DNA of 64,000 bases from Casuarius casuarius. Lineage: Eukaryota; Chordata; Aves; Casuariiformes; Casuariidae. Both the position numbers and the translations under genes were made by a program. Shown here piece after piece: positions 52,376 to 64,000 of the stretch (position 1 is its first letter; the number at the start of each line of letters is the position of its first letter). Under the pieces are notes generated by a model that saw nothing but the letters and a program-made list of their open reading frames with translations, ran no database searches and was not told where the DNA came from. The stretch lies in assembly GCA_003342895.1 (NCBI GenBank), contig PTFA01000020.1, forward strand, positions 3,467,437-3,531,436. Reading direction: 5' to 3'.

Positions 52376-53665
52376 CTGGAGGGGGGCAGAGATATCTCTC
52401 TTCAGGAACAAGTAATCCTTTATTTATTTTTATGACAGATCGAACCAGTGCTAGTATGCTGTTTATGGGAGGGCAAACATGACTTAACTCCAAAAACAAC
52501 TACAGGAGAAAAGTTTTCCTTGAGAAAGAAGCTTTATTTGCTTGCTTTGTGAAAAAAACTTTCTTATGCAAGTCCCTTTGCTGGTTTTGACCTGTCACAA
52601 GGAGCAAGCCAGATGTGTCCAGTTTAGTTTTTTTTATATTTATTTTCTTTTTGCCATGAAATGTTGTTAGTGACAGCTATTTAAAAACTTCAAAGGAAGG
52701 CGCATATTCAAATGTGTACATGTTTTCAAGTACCATATGTGCCAAACATTCATCTCAGATGTTGTGTTACCAAACTAACAACAGCATTTTTAATGAGCGT
52801 TTTGGGGGAGGAGCAGTTGAACAGAGGTAAACTGAATGTAAGCAGGCCAGAAACAGAAACAATAATGTGCAGCTGGTGCCTTCTCTCCCTCTAAGAATAT
52901 TTTGGAGCATCTGGAAGGAGTTGCCTGAGGAACAGGAGGGCAGTCTACCACCAACTCATTATTGGCCCTTGGCTTTAATCATGGGCCACTGCTTATGGAT
53001 CCTGACATGTATTAGCACAGTAACTCAAAAAACATAGGAAAATCACTACGGTATTAATTACAGTGTATAAACATTGTCAAAGGACTTGGTGTCGCAAGGT
53101 ACACCACTGATGTAGGGTCAAACCCTAAGAACAGAAGTTCAGCAGGATGGCCAGAGGCTGACACCGTATTTCTCCAATTATTTGACTTGCAGTCCAAGAA
53201 ACACGGTGGCTGCATGAGGAGTACATTTTTGTATTCAGGTTTGGATTAATCAGACATATAATGGATTGTTGAGTATGCAAGTACCTGATCAAAACTTCCA
53301 CCTGAAATATCCTGCCTATCTTCTTTACTCCTACAATATTTATAAACTACGCTTCTCTCTTCTGTTAATAAACAGTTTATAAACAAAATGAGAGGCTAAG
53401 AACAAAAACTTAAAGAAATGAAAGAAGCAGCCCATACTAAAGGAATTTTAAAACAATGCTTATTTTAATAATTGAAGGTTAAGTCCTGGGGAGTTTTGCA
53501 GTTCCTGAGTCCCTTTCTGGACTCCACAAGCTTCTATAATTTTGTAGAACTCATGTAGAAGAAAGTATACTGTTTCACATAGAATGTTGATATTTATGAT
53601 TTTACTTTTACTCCATTTAGGAATTAAGTCAGAGGATCACTGGAACTTTTTACTATCTGCCCTAG

Positions 53666-53947
53666 GACGAAGTACATTCTTTANGAAGTGATCTGAACAT
53701 CCAGCCTAAACTGGTGAGTTTCCCTAAAATCATGGATCCTACGGCCATTACTGTGAGTAGCTGCTCTGTAAATCATAGGGTAAGAAGAAATGACATTGAA
53801 AGGATTTTCTTAAAAATTCAGAAAGAATTAGGTGAACAGCCTAAAGAGACAGTCAGGCATGAAGCCAGAAACTTCCTTATTCACAAGCACCTTCTAATGT
53901 ATCCCTGCCTAGTTTTCGCCATTACTTCAGCGGTATCACTGCCATAA
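53666..53947 (+). CDS. candidate terminal coding exon of a small gene
   Basis: A good acceptor (tttttactatctgccctag) precedes an open frame of 93 codons ending in TAA. The frame opens exactly at the splice site, because the acceptor's own TAG is an in-frame stop. Joined in phase 0 to 52134-52154 it would give a protein of about 100 residues. It starts DEVHSL, has a charged middle (VRRNDIERIFLKIQKELGEQ) likely to be helical, and a more hydrophobic end (LLMYPCLVFAITSAVSLP). An N at 53684 lies in the codon NGA, so one of the four possible bases would make a stop. Possible internal donors occur at 53714, 53759 and 53781. No AATAAA was seen in the next few hundred bases. Not recognised. Confidence 0.25.
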   Translation, partial: DEVHSLXSDLNIQPKLVSFPKIMDPTAITVSSCSVNHRVRRNDIERIFLKIQKELGEQPKETVRHEARNFLIHKHLLMYPCLVFAITSAVSLP

Positions 53948-56534
53948 AAAGATCAAATTTTGATGACTGAGCAAAGTTCTAATGGATTTTTTTCTAAATG
54001 TCTCTCAAAGTGTTTAGTACCAGAGGGTGATTTTTCTAACATTGGTTAAGATATATGGTTCTTTGTTTTGTATATATTTTTAAATAATCTCTGTGTGGAA
54101 GGCAAATAGTGTGCTATTAATCACACCTGTGATAGTTTTATATCTTTAACATCTCATGTTAGAAATGAGAAAACTTTAGAAAAGGAAATAATTCCCAGGT
54201 GTTCTGTATGCTTCTCTTACCTTCTCTTAACATTCCACCTTTTGTGGTGACCTAGTATATAGTACATAGTAGGCAGTATATGTATAACAGTTCATTGCAG
54301 GTAGAGGTGCAGAAATCAATTATTTCTATTTTCCATGCTTAAAATAATTGATAAAAAACATCTTGCAAAAAGTAGCACAAAAATGTCTATATATACCTGG
54401 TTTCATTGGCTAGTCATTGCTATTTATACTAAACTTTGGAACAATTTCTATAGTATCTGTTTGGGCAGTGCCAAAAACACATTAGCTAAGGTTTGTTTTG
54501 CTTCATGATACAGCATTTGCAAGAACTGGCCCTTGTAGGCTGCCCTGTCCTGGAGCTTATAGGCAAATCTGTAGCATAGGCCTAAATGAGAATATATTTA
54601 TTCCAAACACCTTCCCAATGTACACAACAGAAAAAAAAACCTCCAAGGATGCCATCTTACCCCTAAAATCCTTTAAAAGCTCAAGATTAGACCATTCTGA
54701 CACCTAGTTGCTTCCTTCCTGCATCCTGTGCTTCGCAGCCTTCCTGCTGCCTTGATGCTGCGTGTTACCCAGAACTATCCAGAACATTGGAGTATTTCAG
54801 AATCCAGAAACTCAAAAAAACCACCACTTATTTAGGCACGCAATGGTTGGATCCCTGTATTCTTCCAAACTTCCTGGCAAGGCTGTACTGTTAAGCATTT
54901 TTAAAGGCGTCTTCAGTCAACATCTGCACTGTTTTAAGACATTTTCAATTACGCACATATACGATCATATTTTGCAAATACCAAATACATTATAAAACAC
55001 TCAAATAACACATGGTTTAACTGTGTTTCTGGAAGATGCATGATTTTATCTATTTTGAGCCAGAATCTTCACTGGCTTCGAAGTTAGCTATGTTGCTGAA
55101 AGTAACTGTCTCTTCTGTAATTTGATAACTATATTCAAAGCAATTATATACTGTATACAAAATTCTGTTTAAGATATGGGCTGACATTCTAAATACCTTT
55201 TGATGTACTTCTATGTAGCTGCATTTGATCCTTCTGTCATTTCTACATTTCCTTTTTTACATTGCACAATTACCACAGTGATTATTTAATTTCACTTTCT
55301 TTCTCCCCCGCCCCCCGCAAAAAGAAAAACTCATAAATCCTCTATTATTCTGATTTCATACTCTACTTATAACAAAAATGTTTTCCAAACTATGAGACTG
55401 TCTGCTGGTACTCTTCAAGCAATTCAAACCACCAACCTAGTCATACTAGCAAAATACAAAAGCTTTCCTGTGCCGGAATACACAAGCAGCTTGTTTATGA
55501 CTTTCTTTTTAGCCACAAGCAGCTGTGCATAGCTATCTTGCTTAGGAGAATGATCTTAATGTCAGCCTGGTATTAAAAAAACAAACTTACTGTCATACAT
55601 CAAGTTTCAGCTTCGTAAATGAACACTATTTGACAGTTCTATTACCAATTCTGGAGACATGTTGCAAGCGGAACAAAGGGTCTTACCTCTAGTTTCCCTA
55701 ACTTCTCTCTGTCAGGAAGGGAAACAAAGACAGACCAATACTCTCATACTTTCAACACATTTAATTCAAATTAATTTACGGGACCTGTAAGCAGTTAAAG
55801 GTATTGTTGGACTGAACAAATATGCACTAACCTTTCCCAGATTGTTTTAGCCAGTCAGCCACTTTTGGTATGCAGAAGCTGCAGTTGGCATGAGTCTTTA
55901 GCAGTAAGAAACAAGAAGAAAGTCATTCATATGCAGAGAGGTACAGACAGAGGAATATGCCATGTCCGCATCAGGGGGTGAGACTCAAAGATGTTGCACA
56001 CAGGCAGGTTTGGGTCTATAACAGTGCTCACGCAGGGAGAGAGAGAAATATCATAGGGGACTTCTGTTGGAAGTAGCTGGTAGGCAGTGAACTGAGAATT
56101 GCTTTGAAAGGAGGGTATAATATTTGTTTTTATGGCAAGACAAAATGTGTTAGAAGACCCTTGCTGAGAGCTCTACAAAGGACATACAATATCAAACAAA
56201 ACCAGTTGTAATCCTCTAAATTAACCATTCCTTGTCCTAAAGCAAGAGGGATTGTCTTGCTTGGTCAGCAACTTTGTCAGTCATGAGAGCTGCTTGACTA
56301 GGCAGTCCAGCAATTTTTTTGTCTGGAACAACTTAGAGAAACATAGCTTTCACAGTGAAACACACAAATAAACCTGTATGATCAAACTTTTAGAATCTGT
56401 GCCAAACTGGCCACATACATTGCTTACTTCTTTCTTACTTCTGTCCAGAAGAATAAAGATGTCATTTAAGTAGCTGAGTCATATTATAAAGTTCATGGAC
56501 ATTAATCTTCCCCTTCTCATATCAGTCCCTGAAA
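53948..56534. other. A+T-rich DNA, no recognisable gene
   Basis: No gene or mobile element was recognised. A minus-strand block 55689-55710 lies between excellent splice-like signals but is only 22 bases long and is not called. Confidence 0.5.
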
Positions 56535-56939
56535 TTAGATAACAAAGTTGGCACAGGAGAGCATGACTGAAGGAGCTTTAAAGTTGTAGGTAACCATGCC
56601 ATGAAAGATTTCAGATTTCATCAAACCCAAAGAAAAAGCATGGTGAAAAGCAGACATATAAAATATTTGACTCCAGAAGCACTCTGAGGCAGCAGCAGTG
56701 CAAATTTGTGTGAGATGCACCTTTTCAGTAGAGCGAATTTTGCTACTTAAACAAGTTACTGTATAATGTGTAGTTTCATTTAATATATCATCTCCTTTGT
56801 AATTCCAGGCATAAAGATAAGTTGTTTTCATGTGATCGTTAGGCAGTATAAAATATTGGGGTAAAAGGTTAAGCAGAAAACAAAGCTGATTTGTATCTTC
56901 AGGTGCTAGAACTACTGGAGTTATCTCAGTTTCACACAT
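56535..56939 (-). CDS. longest open frame, unidentified
   Basis: This is the longest frame in the window: 134 codons from ATG, with seven more open codons upstream before a TGA. It starts MCETEITPVVLAPEDTNQLC and ends VMLSCANFVI. The middle has mixed composition with several Cys, Tyr, His and Trp residues and no low-complexity run. In A+T-rich DNA a stop-free stretch this long is uncommon but possible by chance. There is no signal peptide, no clear membrane segment and no domain I know. No promoter features or flanking splice sites were found. It could be an exon, a retrocopy fragment, or noise. Confidence 0.2.
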   Translation of the reverse strand: MCETEITPVVLAPEDTNQLCFLLNLLPQYFILPNDHMKTTYLYAWNYKGDDILNETTHYTVTCLSSKIRSTEKVHLTQICTAAASECFWSQIFYMSAFHHAFSLGLMKSEIFHGMVTYNFKAPSVMLSCANFVI

Positions 56940-57620
56940 GAGCTTGAAGGCGATTCCTCTTCAAAATGCTGCAAATTTTATGTTTTTGGTTCATGGTCAT
57001 AGTCAAAGTCTTTTAATGTTAATAATGCTTTATTTAGAAAATAGGTGTGCAGCCTGCACCTTCCTATAAAGTTGTCTCTTTACGTAAAATGCCAAAAAGT
57101 AAGGGTATTTTGTATGTAAATGTTGAAATCCTACATTAGCTGATGAATATGCAAGAGACTATATACTTTTTGTACAGGATATAGCAATAAAAATGTAATA
57201 GTCAGAAAATTAAGTATTTTAAAACCATCATGATTCTGCTCTTGAGATGTTCTTAATTATAGAATAAGAATTCTTTATTCCTCTAACATGACTGTATCTT
57301 TCCTCGTAGAAAAGAAGCTAGAAATTTTCTCCAATTTTAAATCTGCCTTATTGTTACCATGATACAGATAAATAGATATTGAGAAATTTATGCTCACCAC
57401 ATGTTGAAAAGTAAAAATATTTTCCCTAAAAACTTACCTAACCAAATATTTTCGGTTTTGTAAGTGAATGCTTTAAATTTAATTTTGATTTGACCCTCAT
57501 TTTGGTCAACTTTGGTTGTTTTTTCAAAAAATACATTTATGCAGTTTTATATAGAGGTCTTCTCTTCCTTATGGTTTGATGTGACAAGGCACAAGGATAC
57601 AAGAAAATTAAAAAAATTCA

Positions 57621-57787
57621 TGAGCACTAGAATAGTTTGCCCAGAATCCCCATCATTGGAGATGTTCAAAACCCACCTGAAGAAGGGCCTGAGCAACCTG
57701 ATCCAATGTTGAAGTTGGGCTTTGGACTAGATGACCTCCAGAAGTCCCTTCCAACCTGACTTGTTTTATGATACTGTGCTTCTGTGA
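57621..57787 (+). mobile_element. CR1 LINE 3' end, forward orientation
   Basis: Forward CR1 3' text is visible: tgcccagaatccccatcatt (57638-57657), then ggagatgttcaaaacccacc, gcaacctgat, and ggactagatgacctccagaa (57724-57743), ending in cccttccaacctgac and a degraded ATTCTATGAT-like terminal repeat (tttatgatactgtgcttctg) at 57766-57785. It is truncated and diverged, with no coding capacity. The 66-codon plus-strand frame 57512-57712 is partly a shadow of it. Confidence 0.9.
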
Positions 57788-58978
57788 CTATGGCTGAACA
57801 ATTCCTTTGCATTATAATCCAAAGTAGTTAATGCTCAGTTGACTTCTCCTGTGGTAGAATATCACCTGTAGACTATCAGAAGTAATATTTAATTAGAGAT
57901 TGATGCATGTCTCAAGGCATTTTTTTTGACATGCATTTTTAAAAAGAATTTGATAATTTTAATTGTTCCTGTTAATCTTGTAGAAAGCTGGGACCTTTTT
58001 AAACCCTGCTAAATTCCTGGCTTTTCTGGTATCTTGTGGCAATGTATTATTCAGGCTTTGCATAAAAATTTTTTTAATCAATTTTTAATTTGCAGAACAA
58101 TAAGGACTATACCTAGATGGCAGGCTGAGACCAACAATCTTGTCAGTTAGTAGGCAAGCCAAGTCAAAGAGACTGAGTTTATTTAGCTTTAAGACTGGAC
58201 ATCATATATTTCTACCAGAATTTCTGGAAATAGAATTACGGGAATGTGGTTTTGCCATTTCCTACCCTCCTAAACACATACACCCACAGCTCTGCTCAAA
58301 GTAAACAGTGTATTGTATATATTTTGTGAATTAAAATAGAATAGAACTAAATTCTCTAAGTCTATGTCAACAGAATANTTTCTAGCAGAAGGCTGGCTCA
58401 CTGGAACCTCCTGCAAAGCTAGTGCTAAGTGGCAAAGATGAAGCAAACATCTTTCTAAACAGGAAACAGAACTCTTACATTTTGAGAGTACCAGAGTCCT
58501 GTTGAATCAAGAATTATACTGTAAAAGTTAAAACAACACTGTGGGTTTTTTTTCCTGCTTCTCTGAGAGTGGAGAGGAGCATGTAATCCTAATCTAAACA
58601 GGGAAATAACTCAGAGGCCTGAATTTATAAGGTTAGTAGGAAATCTGCATTTATGGTCAGACAGACCAAAATTAAGGCAGACACCCTACCATGTGGGAAT
58701 TTACAGATTCCTCAGTGTTTCTACCATATCAGCATTCATTTCAAGAGTTATGAAGAAAGGTGAAAAGAATTTGCATTTAAAGATTTTGATTAGCACAGTT
58801 AATAATGGGTTTATAAAATTAAAATTAGATCCTTTGTATGAAACTTCTGATAAAATGTGACAGGAAAGAGTCTGATAACTAAATTTTGAACAGAATAAAA
58901 CTATACTTAATTTTTTTCTGGGAAAGTTGGAAGTGCAGAAAGAACAAGGGCCTATGAAAAGAGCTATGAAATTCCTGC

Positions 58979-58981
<3 letters not shown>

Positions 58982-59013
<32 letters not shown>
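58982..59013. repeat. A32 homopolymer
   Basis: Thirty-two consecutive A bases. I see no recognisable retroelement body directly upstream and no clear target-site duplication, so it is called a simple repeat and not a retrotransposon tail. Confidence 0.9.
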
Positions 59014-59015
<2 letters not shown>

Positions 59016-62000
59016 ATGTTCCAGAGCCTGAAGACTCCTACTTGAAGCTTCAGGAAATGGCATGTCAAGGGAAAGAAGGGAACAAAATTGCATTTAGCTT
59101 TTTTATTTTTTTAATCTAAATAAAGTGTAGGTTAAATATAAGTTAGACCAGTTCAAAAATACTGGCTAACATGCTCTTATTTTTTAACTTCTGTTTAATT
59201 TGGTGCTGTTCTGAAAATCATTTTGATTTTCAGAAGGAAATGAAGCCAGTCTTCTGTGGCGTATAACATCAAACCATGCTGATTGTCCAGGCTCAGTATC
59301 TTTGCAAGTTATGCTGTTTTTGCAGTGCAAGGGAGAACATTAAGATGACTAAAAGGAAAAAAAGGAAAAAAAGAAAGGAGTCAGTAAGACCGCAGGCCCT
59401 AATATTTTTGTATTCTTCCAGTGAGCAACAAGGTGGTGGCACTTCCAGCAGAGTCATGTAGACAATTACTCCTCCAACCTTCCCACTTTAAGTGGTTCTC
59501 TGCTGAAGAGTAGGGTCTCAGTCCCATGGGTTATCTTGATCCGCCCCCCCCGAAGCAAATTTTCATTGACATCCTCTTGGGAAATGTCTGTTTTGGCAAA
59601 CCGGTATTTTCTAACAGGAAAACACTCCAGTAGAAAATGTCATTGTTCTAATAATGATCTTAACAGCATTGCTCTCAAAAGTCAGAAGACAAACAGCAAC
59701 ATTAAAATCTGGTGGTCAAGAGTTATTTAATTAATGCTGTTGTGCCCTTCTAGCAACTAGCATCTGAATAAAGGGCATGGGAAAGAACTAAGTCGTCATG
59801 ACAAACTTTCTGGAATAAAAAAAGACATTGACCAAAAACATAAGTTATTTACTGGTCAAGATCTTAAGCCAGAGGTTAGTCTAGGACTGATTGTATCATT
59901 TTGTATGCAGTGAGAATAGTTACTTGTTTATATTAGTTGAATACAGACCCATTTTTTTTTTCAGAATAAAATGCTGTAAATGTTCCTATCACGTTCAATC
60001 TCATACAAAAAAGGCAAAATGTCCTATTTCTGTGATTTTCTCTGAAGAGAAATGGACTACACATGCAAACAGCAGACACTAAAATAACCTGNTTTTTTCC
60101 AGTCTTAATACAGTGCCCTTATTTGGGGATAAGGAAACGACGGTGGTATCTTAGGTACTATTATACACTAGAAGTGATTATACTATAGGGACCAAATATA
60201 TTGATGATTTCCAAAAAAACTGCACTGGAGAGAGCATGAATGTCATTGATATATTAATTCTGAGACTCAAGTAGGACACGCTGTAGCGTATCATACAGGA
60301 AACAACTTTTCCTGGCTAGCATAAAACTAAGTTTATTTAACAGTGAATATAAGCTTTATGTATAGAATCAAACTGGTTAAAAGTGCTACTGCGTATCATT
60401 TCTGTAACATGATCCCTTCCACACAAATGCTTAGCAATGAAGGGATATATTTTTGATGTACACAAACAAGAAATTTGTTCTCTCGTTCCTTATCAAAAAA
60501 AGTGCTCACGTGCTATGAAAAAAAGTAACAAGAAGATGTAACATTTCTGAAGCAACAAAACTTTCTATCATTTCCTGTTCCTATTCACACTAGTAGTTAC
60601 TATTCTGGTTGCAAAATGCTAGATCTGGCTCAATAAAGAGGGAAGAAAAAAACCCATCCTGCATCTCTGCAGTTAATTCTTCAACTGTGCCTGTCAGGCT
60701 GGAGCTTTCTTCAAAGGCATGCAATTAATGATCACAGAATATCAGAATAGAAATGATGTCATAACAATTTTGCACTCTTACCGCAGAAAACCTTAATATT
60801 GCTGGAAAACAGAAAAATGAAAACCACCCACACAATTTTTCTTAACACATCTGATTACTAAATATACTTTCCACGGGCTTCCACTAGTGCAGTTTATTCT
60901 GCATTCTCTCTAAATATCACTTTTCTCCTTGTTCAAGTGGCTAATAATCTTTTTAACCTCCTTCCTTTTGAATGTCTATTCATGAAATATCCTCTTCTCT
61001 GACTTCAATAAAATCTGCTTATACCTATTCAAAATGAATGGATACTATTCTCCTAGTTTGTTACTGGGAGATAGTCCATAATATCCACAAAGCCATCCCT
61101 TTCATATCCCTTCATATTCTTCTGTGGTATAATGCCTATAATAAATAAGTAATGTTTGTGTAGTGCATGATATGGAAGTCTTCACTGGCAATTGATCTCT
61201 TTCTGCAAGATCAGTAGTAATTTATTTTATAACCTATTAGTGACATGTATTTTGATACCAGTGCAAGCTATATAGCTGTCAACATCAGTCTGGCAGTACA
61301 ATGAAGAACAATTGATGAACATTTTGAAATCATGTAGGGTTGCAAGAGAAATCCATGAGGAAGAATTGTGATTCCGTAGGTGCCTAGCATTAATAGGGAG
61401 GAAGGGAGATATTTTTAATACACTAATCATTAGGAAAAATAAGTCTAGAACATGAGATTTATTTTCCAAGCCTGCAATAAATACTATTCATCATTTAGAA
61501 TGAGCTCATAACCTGCCTACCTAATTATCTAAAATGATATTCAAATAGTTAACATTTGCCCACTATAATATAGTGAAAATGGGGAGATGGTTAAAGTTCA
61601 ACTGATGTTTCTTGCACTATTTGGCCCCAAACTAGATTTTAACCTCACATGCAGCAGGGCACCCTGTAAAAAGTTTATGGGAGCAGCAAATAAGATTCCC
61701 ATACAAAGGGTAATATGGAGAATATTTTAACAGGCAGATGCTACATCTATGAATCTAAGTTTCTGTCTAAAAAAATAAATTTTCCTTAGAAAAGGAGACT
61801 TTCCAAAACTTGGACTAAGAGCCATGCAGCACTGATAGATATGAAAAAACTCTGAAACTCTGTCCAGAAATTTTTTTAAAAATGCAGCTAAGCCTCCAAA
61901 CGTGCCAAAAAAAAATCTTCATTTTAATCTTGGCTTCTTTTAGAGACTTTGTTCATTTAACCAAATGAAAAGTCAGCAGGAACTGGCAGACCTGTGTGCC

Positions 62001-62817
62001 TTTTAAAACCTTTCCAAATATTTGTAATCAGCAAAACTGTGTCTGCATGGTATGCATACATTGCATATTATTTTAGAAAATCCTACTTTTTAATTCTGAG
62101 CAAAATTTAATATGACAAGGTTTATCCTGAAGCTGTTACATAACCCCAGAGTCATTTTACCATAAAGATACTGCATTGCCCAAACATTTTATTGATAAAT
62201 ATATCCTTTATTGCATGAAGAAACTTCCTTTCTTCTTTATTCCATCTCCCCCACCATTCCTATTTGTTAACTCAAAGTTGGGAGAGGGGAAAAAAATTCA
62301 TCTCAAGTGTTAACATTCATCAAAAATAAGATGGCTTAAAATAAAGAATAATTCTGGGGACTTGACACAGCAGCTTCTGTTATGAATACTTAGTATTACA
62401 TTATTAAGGTGTTTTTTTCTTTTAATAGGGAAGGAATGGTAGAACCATTTCGAAATTATTGAGAAATGGCCTTTTCAGTGATTATATAATTTGAGCAGAC
62501 AGAGCTGAGCTGTGAAGAAAAATTACTTCTAATGATTCTACCACAACCTGGAGAACTAAGGGGATGTGTTTTCATTTCATTGTCACCTTTATTTGGGCTT
62601 CCAGCAGCCAGGCCTGCACTGGCCTGCTATAGTAGTTACTACATACTTTTTAATGAGACATTGGCACTTAATAGCTAGCACTTCAAGGAGCAAGTGAGTA
62701 GGCATTACACTAACCAAGCACTACATAAGTTCTCCTCTGGGTGAAAGAAGAATTCACCTATCACTTGCTTAGGTTTTCTTTGGATTGGGCTCTATTATCA
62801 CTGATAAATGTGCATCA

Positions 62818-62833
62818 TGTAATTTACATTACA
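62818..62833. repeat. 6-bp inverted repeat with TAAT/ATTA cores
   Basis: tgtaat and attaca flank ttac. The two arms present mirrored homeodomain-type cores (TAAT and ATTA), a layout that could bind paired-type factors. No conservation evidence is available. Confidence 0.5.
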
Positions 62834-64000
62834 AATGGAGGCAATTATTTACTAGCAAAAATAGTTAAATATTGTTGAAGATGCATAGCATGATGTATTC
62901 ATTACATCTGTGCAATGGAAAGTTAGTGATTTTGATCATTAGTAATCTGTATAGTAGTTCTATAAATAAAACTTCATGTACCTCAGTAAATCTTGTTTGT
63001 AAGACTGTATATAAGAGGGTATGAGCACACTTCTGGTCCTGTTCCAACACGTTAGGTTCAGCCTAATTTAAATAGTATCCATTTCTGTTGATTTTTCTAC
63101 ACAGGGACCATTTTACTAAAGGAGTGCATATGGGGAGAGGTAGANGGAGGTGATGGTGGAAAAGAAGAATAAGCATCTTGCCCCCAGATAAAGTGAACTG
63201 AACACAGAACCATTTAGTTGGATATATTTTGTAGACATATCCTAGAAGCTTACAGAAAACAGGTTTGACCTTAAAGCCCTTCTAACCACACACATTGCTG
63301 TACAAGGAATTCCATAACCAACAAGGGTCTCTAGTATTATGGAGAAGGACAAATGTACTTTTTCCAGGATACAGTCTCAGCTGCAGAACTCTTGGGTGAA
63401 TGACATTTAGGTTTAGCAATTTGCTTTCCTCTGACTTCCCATATTTTTTTCCAGTCACTGTCACCCTCTTACAAAATTAGTTGAAAAGCCCCAATGCTAT
63501 TTTACCCTTAGTAGGACCACTTGAATCTAAAGTGATTTTGTGGTATTTTAGTGATAGAGTAAATATATTCCACCTAGTTTGATTTTAAGTGGGGGGGAGA
63601 GAGCTTCTTAAAATATATATATATAACACCATTTCTCCTCCAAAATAACCTAGTTGTCATAGCAGTCACAGTGTCTTGCTGATTTTCTTCCACCAAGCTT
63701 CTGAGATGTATCCTTTATCAATATTTGCATTTAAAACAGGAGTTTCAATTTATCCACCTTGTTTTTGTATATCTAATTGTTAAATACATGAGAATATAAG
63801 AGTACCTTTGGTCTTGTCCTCATTATTTTAGGTCCTGCTTAGTAAGTTGTTCAGACTGTGCAATATTTGTTTCGTCATTTTAAAGAGACTGGGAAGCCTG
63901 ACTATGCATTATACAATTTATAGCTGATTACAGAATAAAATGTCAATTAGTTAATTTTGTACGATGTACGGTTGTAGTCATTGCAAGTAACCAGGAGCAA

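Larger units (their letters stand above)
57788..64000. other. A+T-rich DNA, no recognisable gene
   Basis: No gene was recognised. Contents: A32 at 58982-59013, C-run near 59544-59551, (AT)n at 63613-63626, an inverted repeat at 62818-62833, and N bases at 58378, 60092 and 63145. The block 62470-62840 has non-repetitive, mixed text with homeodomain-type words and could be conserved non-coding DNA. Confidence 0.5.

Noticed and set aside
55689..55710. 22-base minus-strand microexon-like block with near-perfect splice consensus
   Set aside because: Too short to carry information; phase can be matched several ways, so it supports nothing.
58982..59013. A32 run as the tail of a recent retrocopy
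   Set aside because: No coding or repeat body was seen upstream and no target-site duplication is evident.
60781..60800. 20-base minus-strand block between an excellent acceptor and a GTAAGAG donor
   Set aside because: A block this small is expected by chance in A+T-rich DNA; it fits no neighbouring candidate and shows how common such false pairs are.

Overview
This window looks like vertebrate nuclear DNA, most likely from a bird. It is A+T-rich with short, dispersed reading frames. It has no operons or ribosome binding sites. Its only recognisable mobile elements are decayed CR1-type LINE fragments, the characteristic repeat of birds and other sauropsids, and I see no Alu-, B1- or L1-like copies. 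Eighteen isolated single N bases mark it as a draft assembly. I recognise no protein family in it, and no tRNA, rRNA or CRISPR.

Layout. 1-10.4 kb: unannotatable A+T-rich DNA. 10.4-11.0 kb: a reverse-oriented CR1-family fragment. 16.5-17.5 kb: two diverged copies of the same LINE-like segment. 17.5-29.4 kb: no recognisable genes. 29.4-30.8 kb: one or two candidate minus-strand exons beside a minus-strand CR1 3' end. 31-51.8 kb: mostly non-coding, with scattered weak candidate minus-strand exons and a more G+C-rich patch at 48.9-49.5 kb. 51.9-52.14 kb: a compact CpG island, the clearest gene-control landmark. 52.1-54 kb: a possible two-exon plus-strand gene starting at the island's edge, with an antisense candidate exon in its first intron. 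56.5-56.9 kb: the longest open frame of the window (134 codons, minus strand), unidentified. 57.6-57.8 kb: a plus-strand CR1 3' end. 58-64 kb: non-coding.

Interpretation. The simplest reading is a gene-poor region or long introns with one promoter near 52 kb. That promoter could fire both ways: to the right into a short two-exon transcript, and to the left into a long transcript of many very short exons. Both gene models rest only on splice-site consensus, open frame and matching phase. In 64 kb of A+T-rich DNA such matches arise often by chance (I found several that made no sense), so the exon calls have low confidence and no function is proposed.
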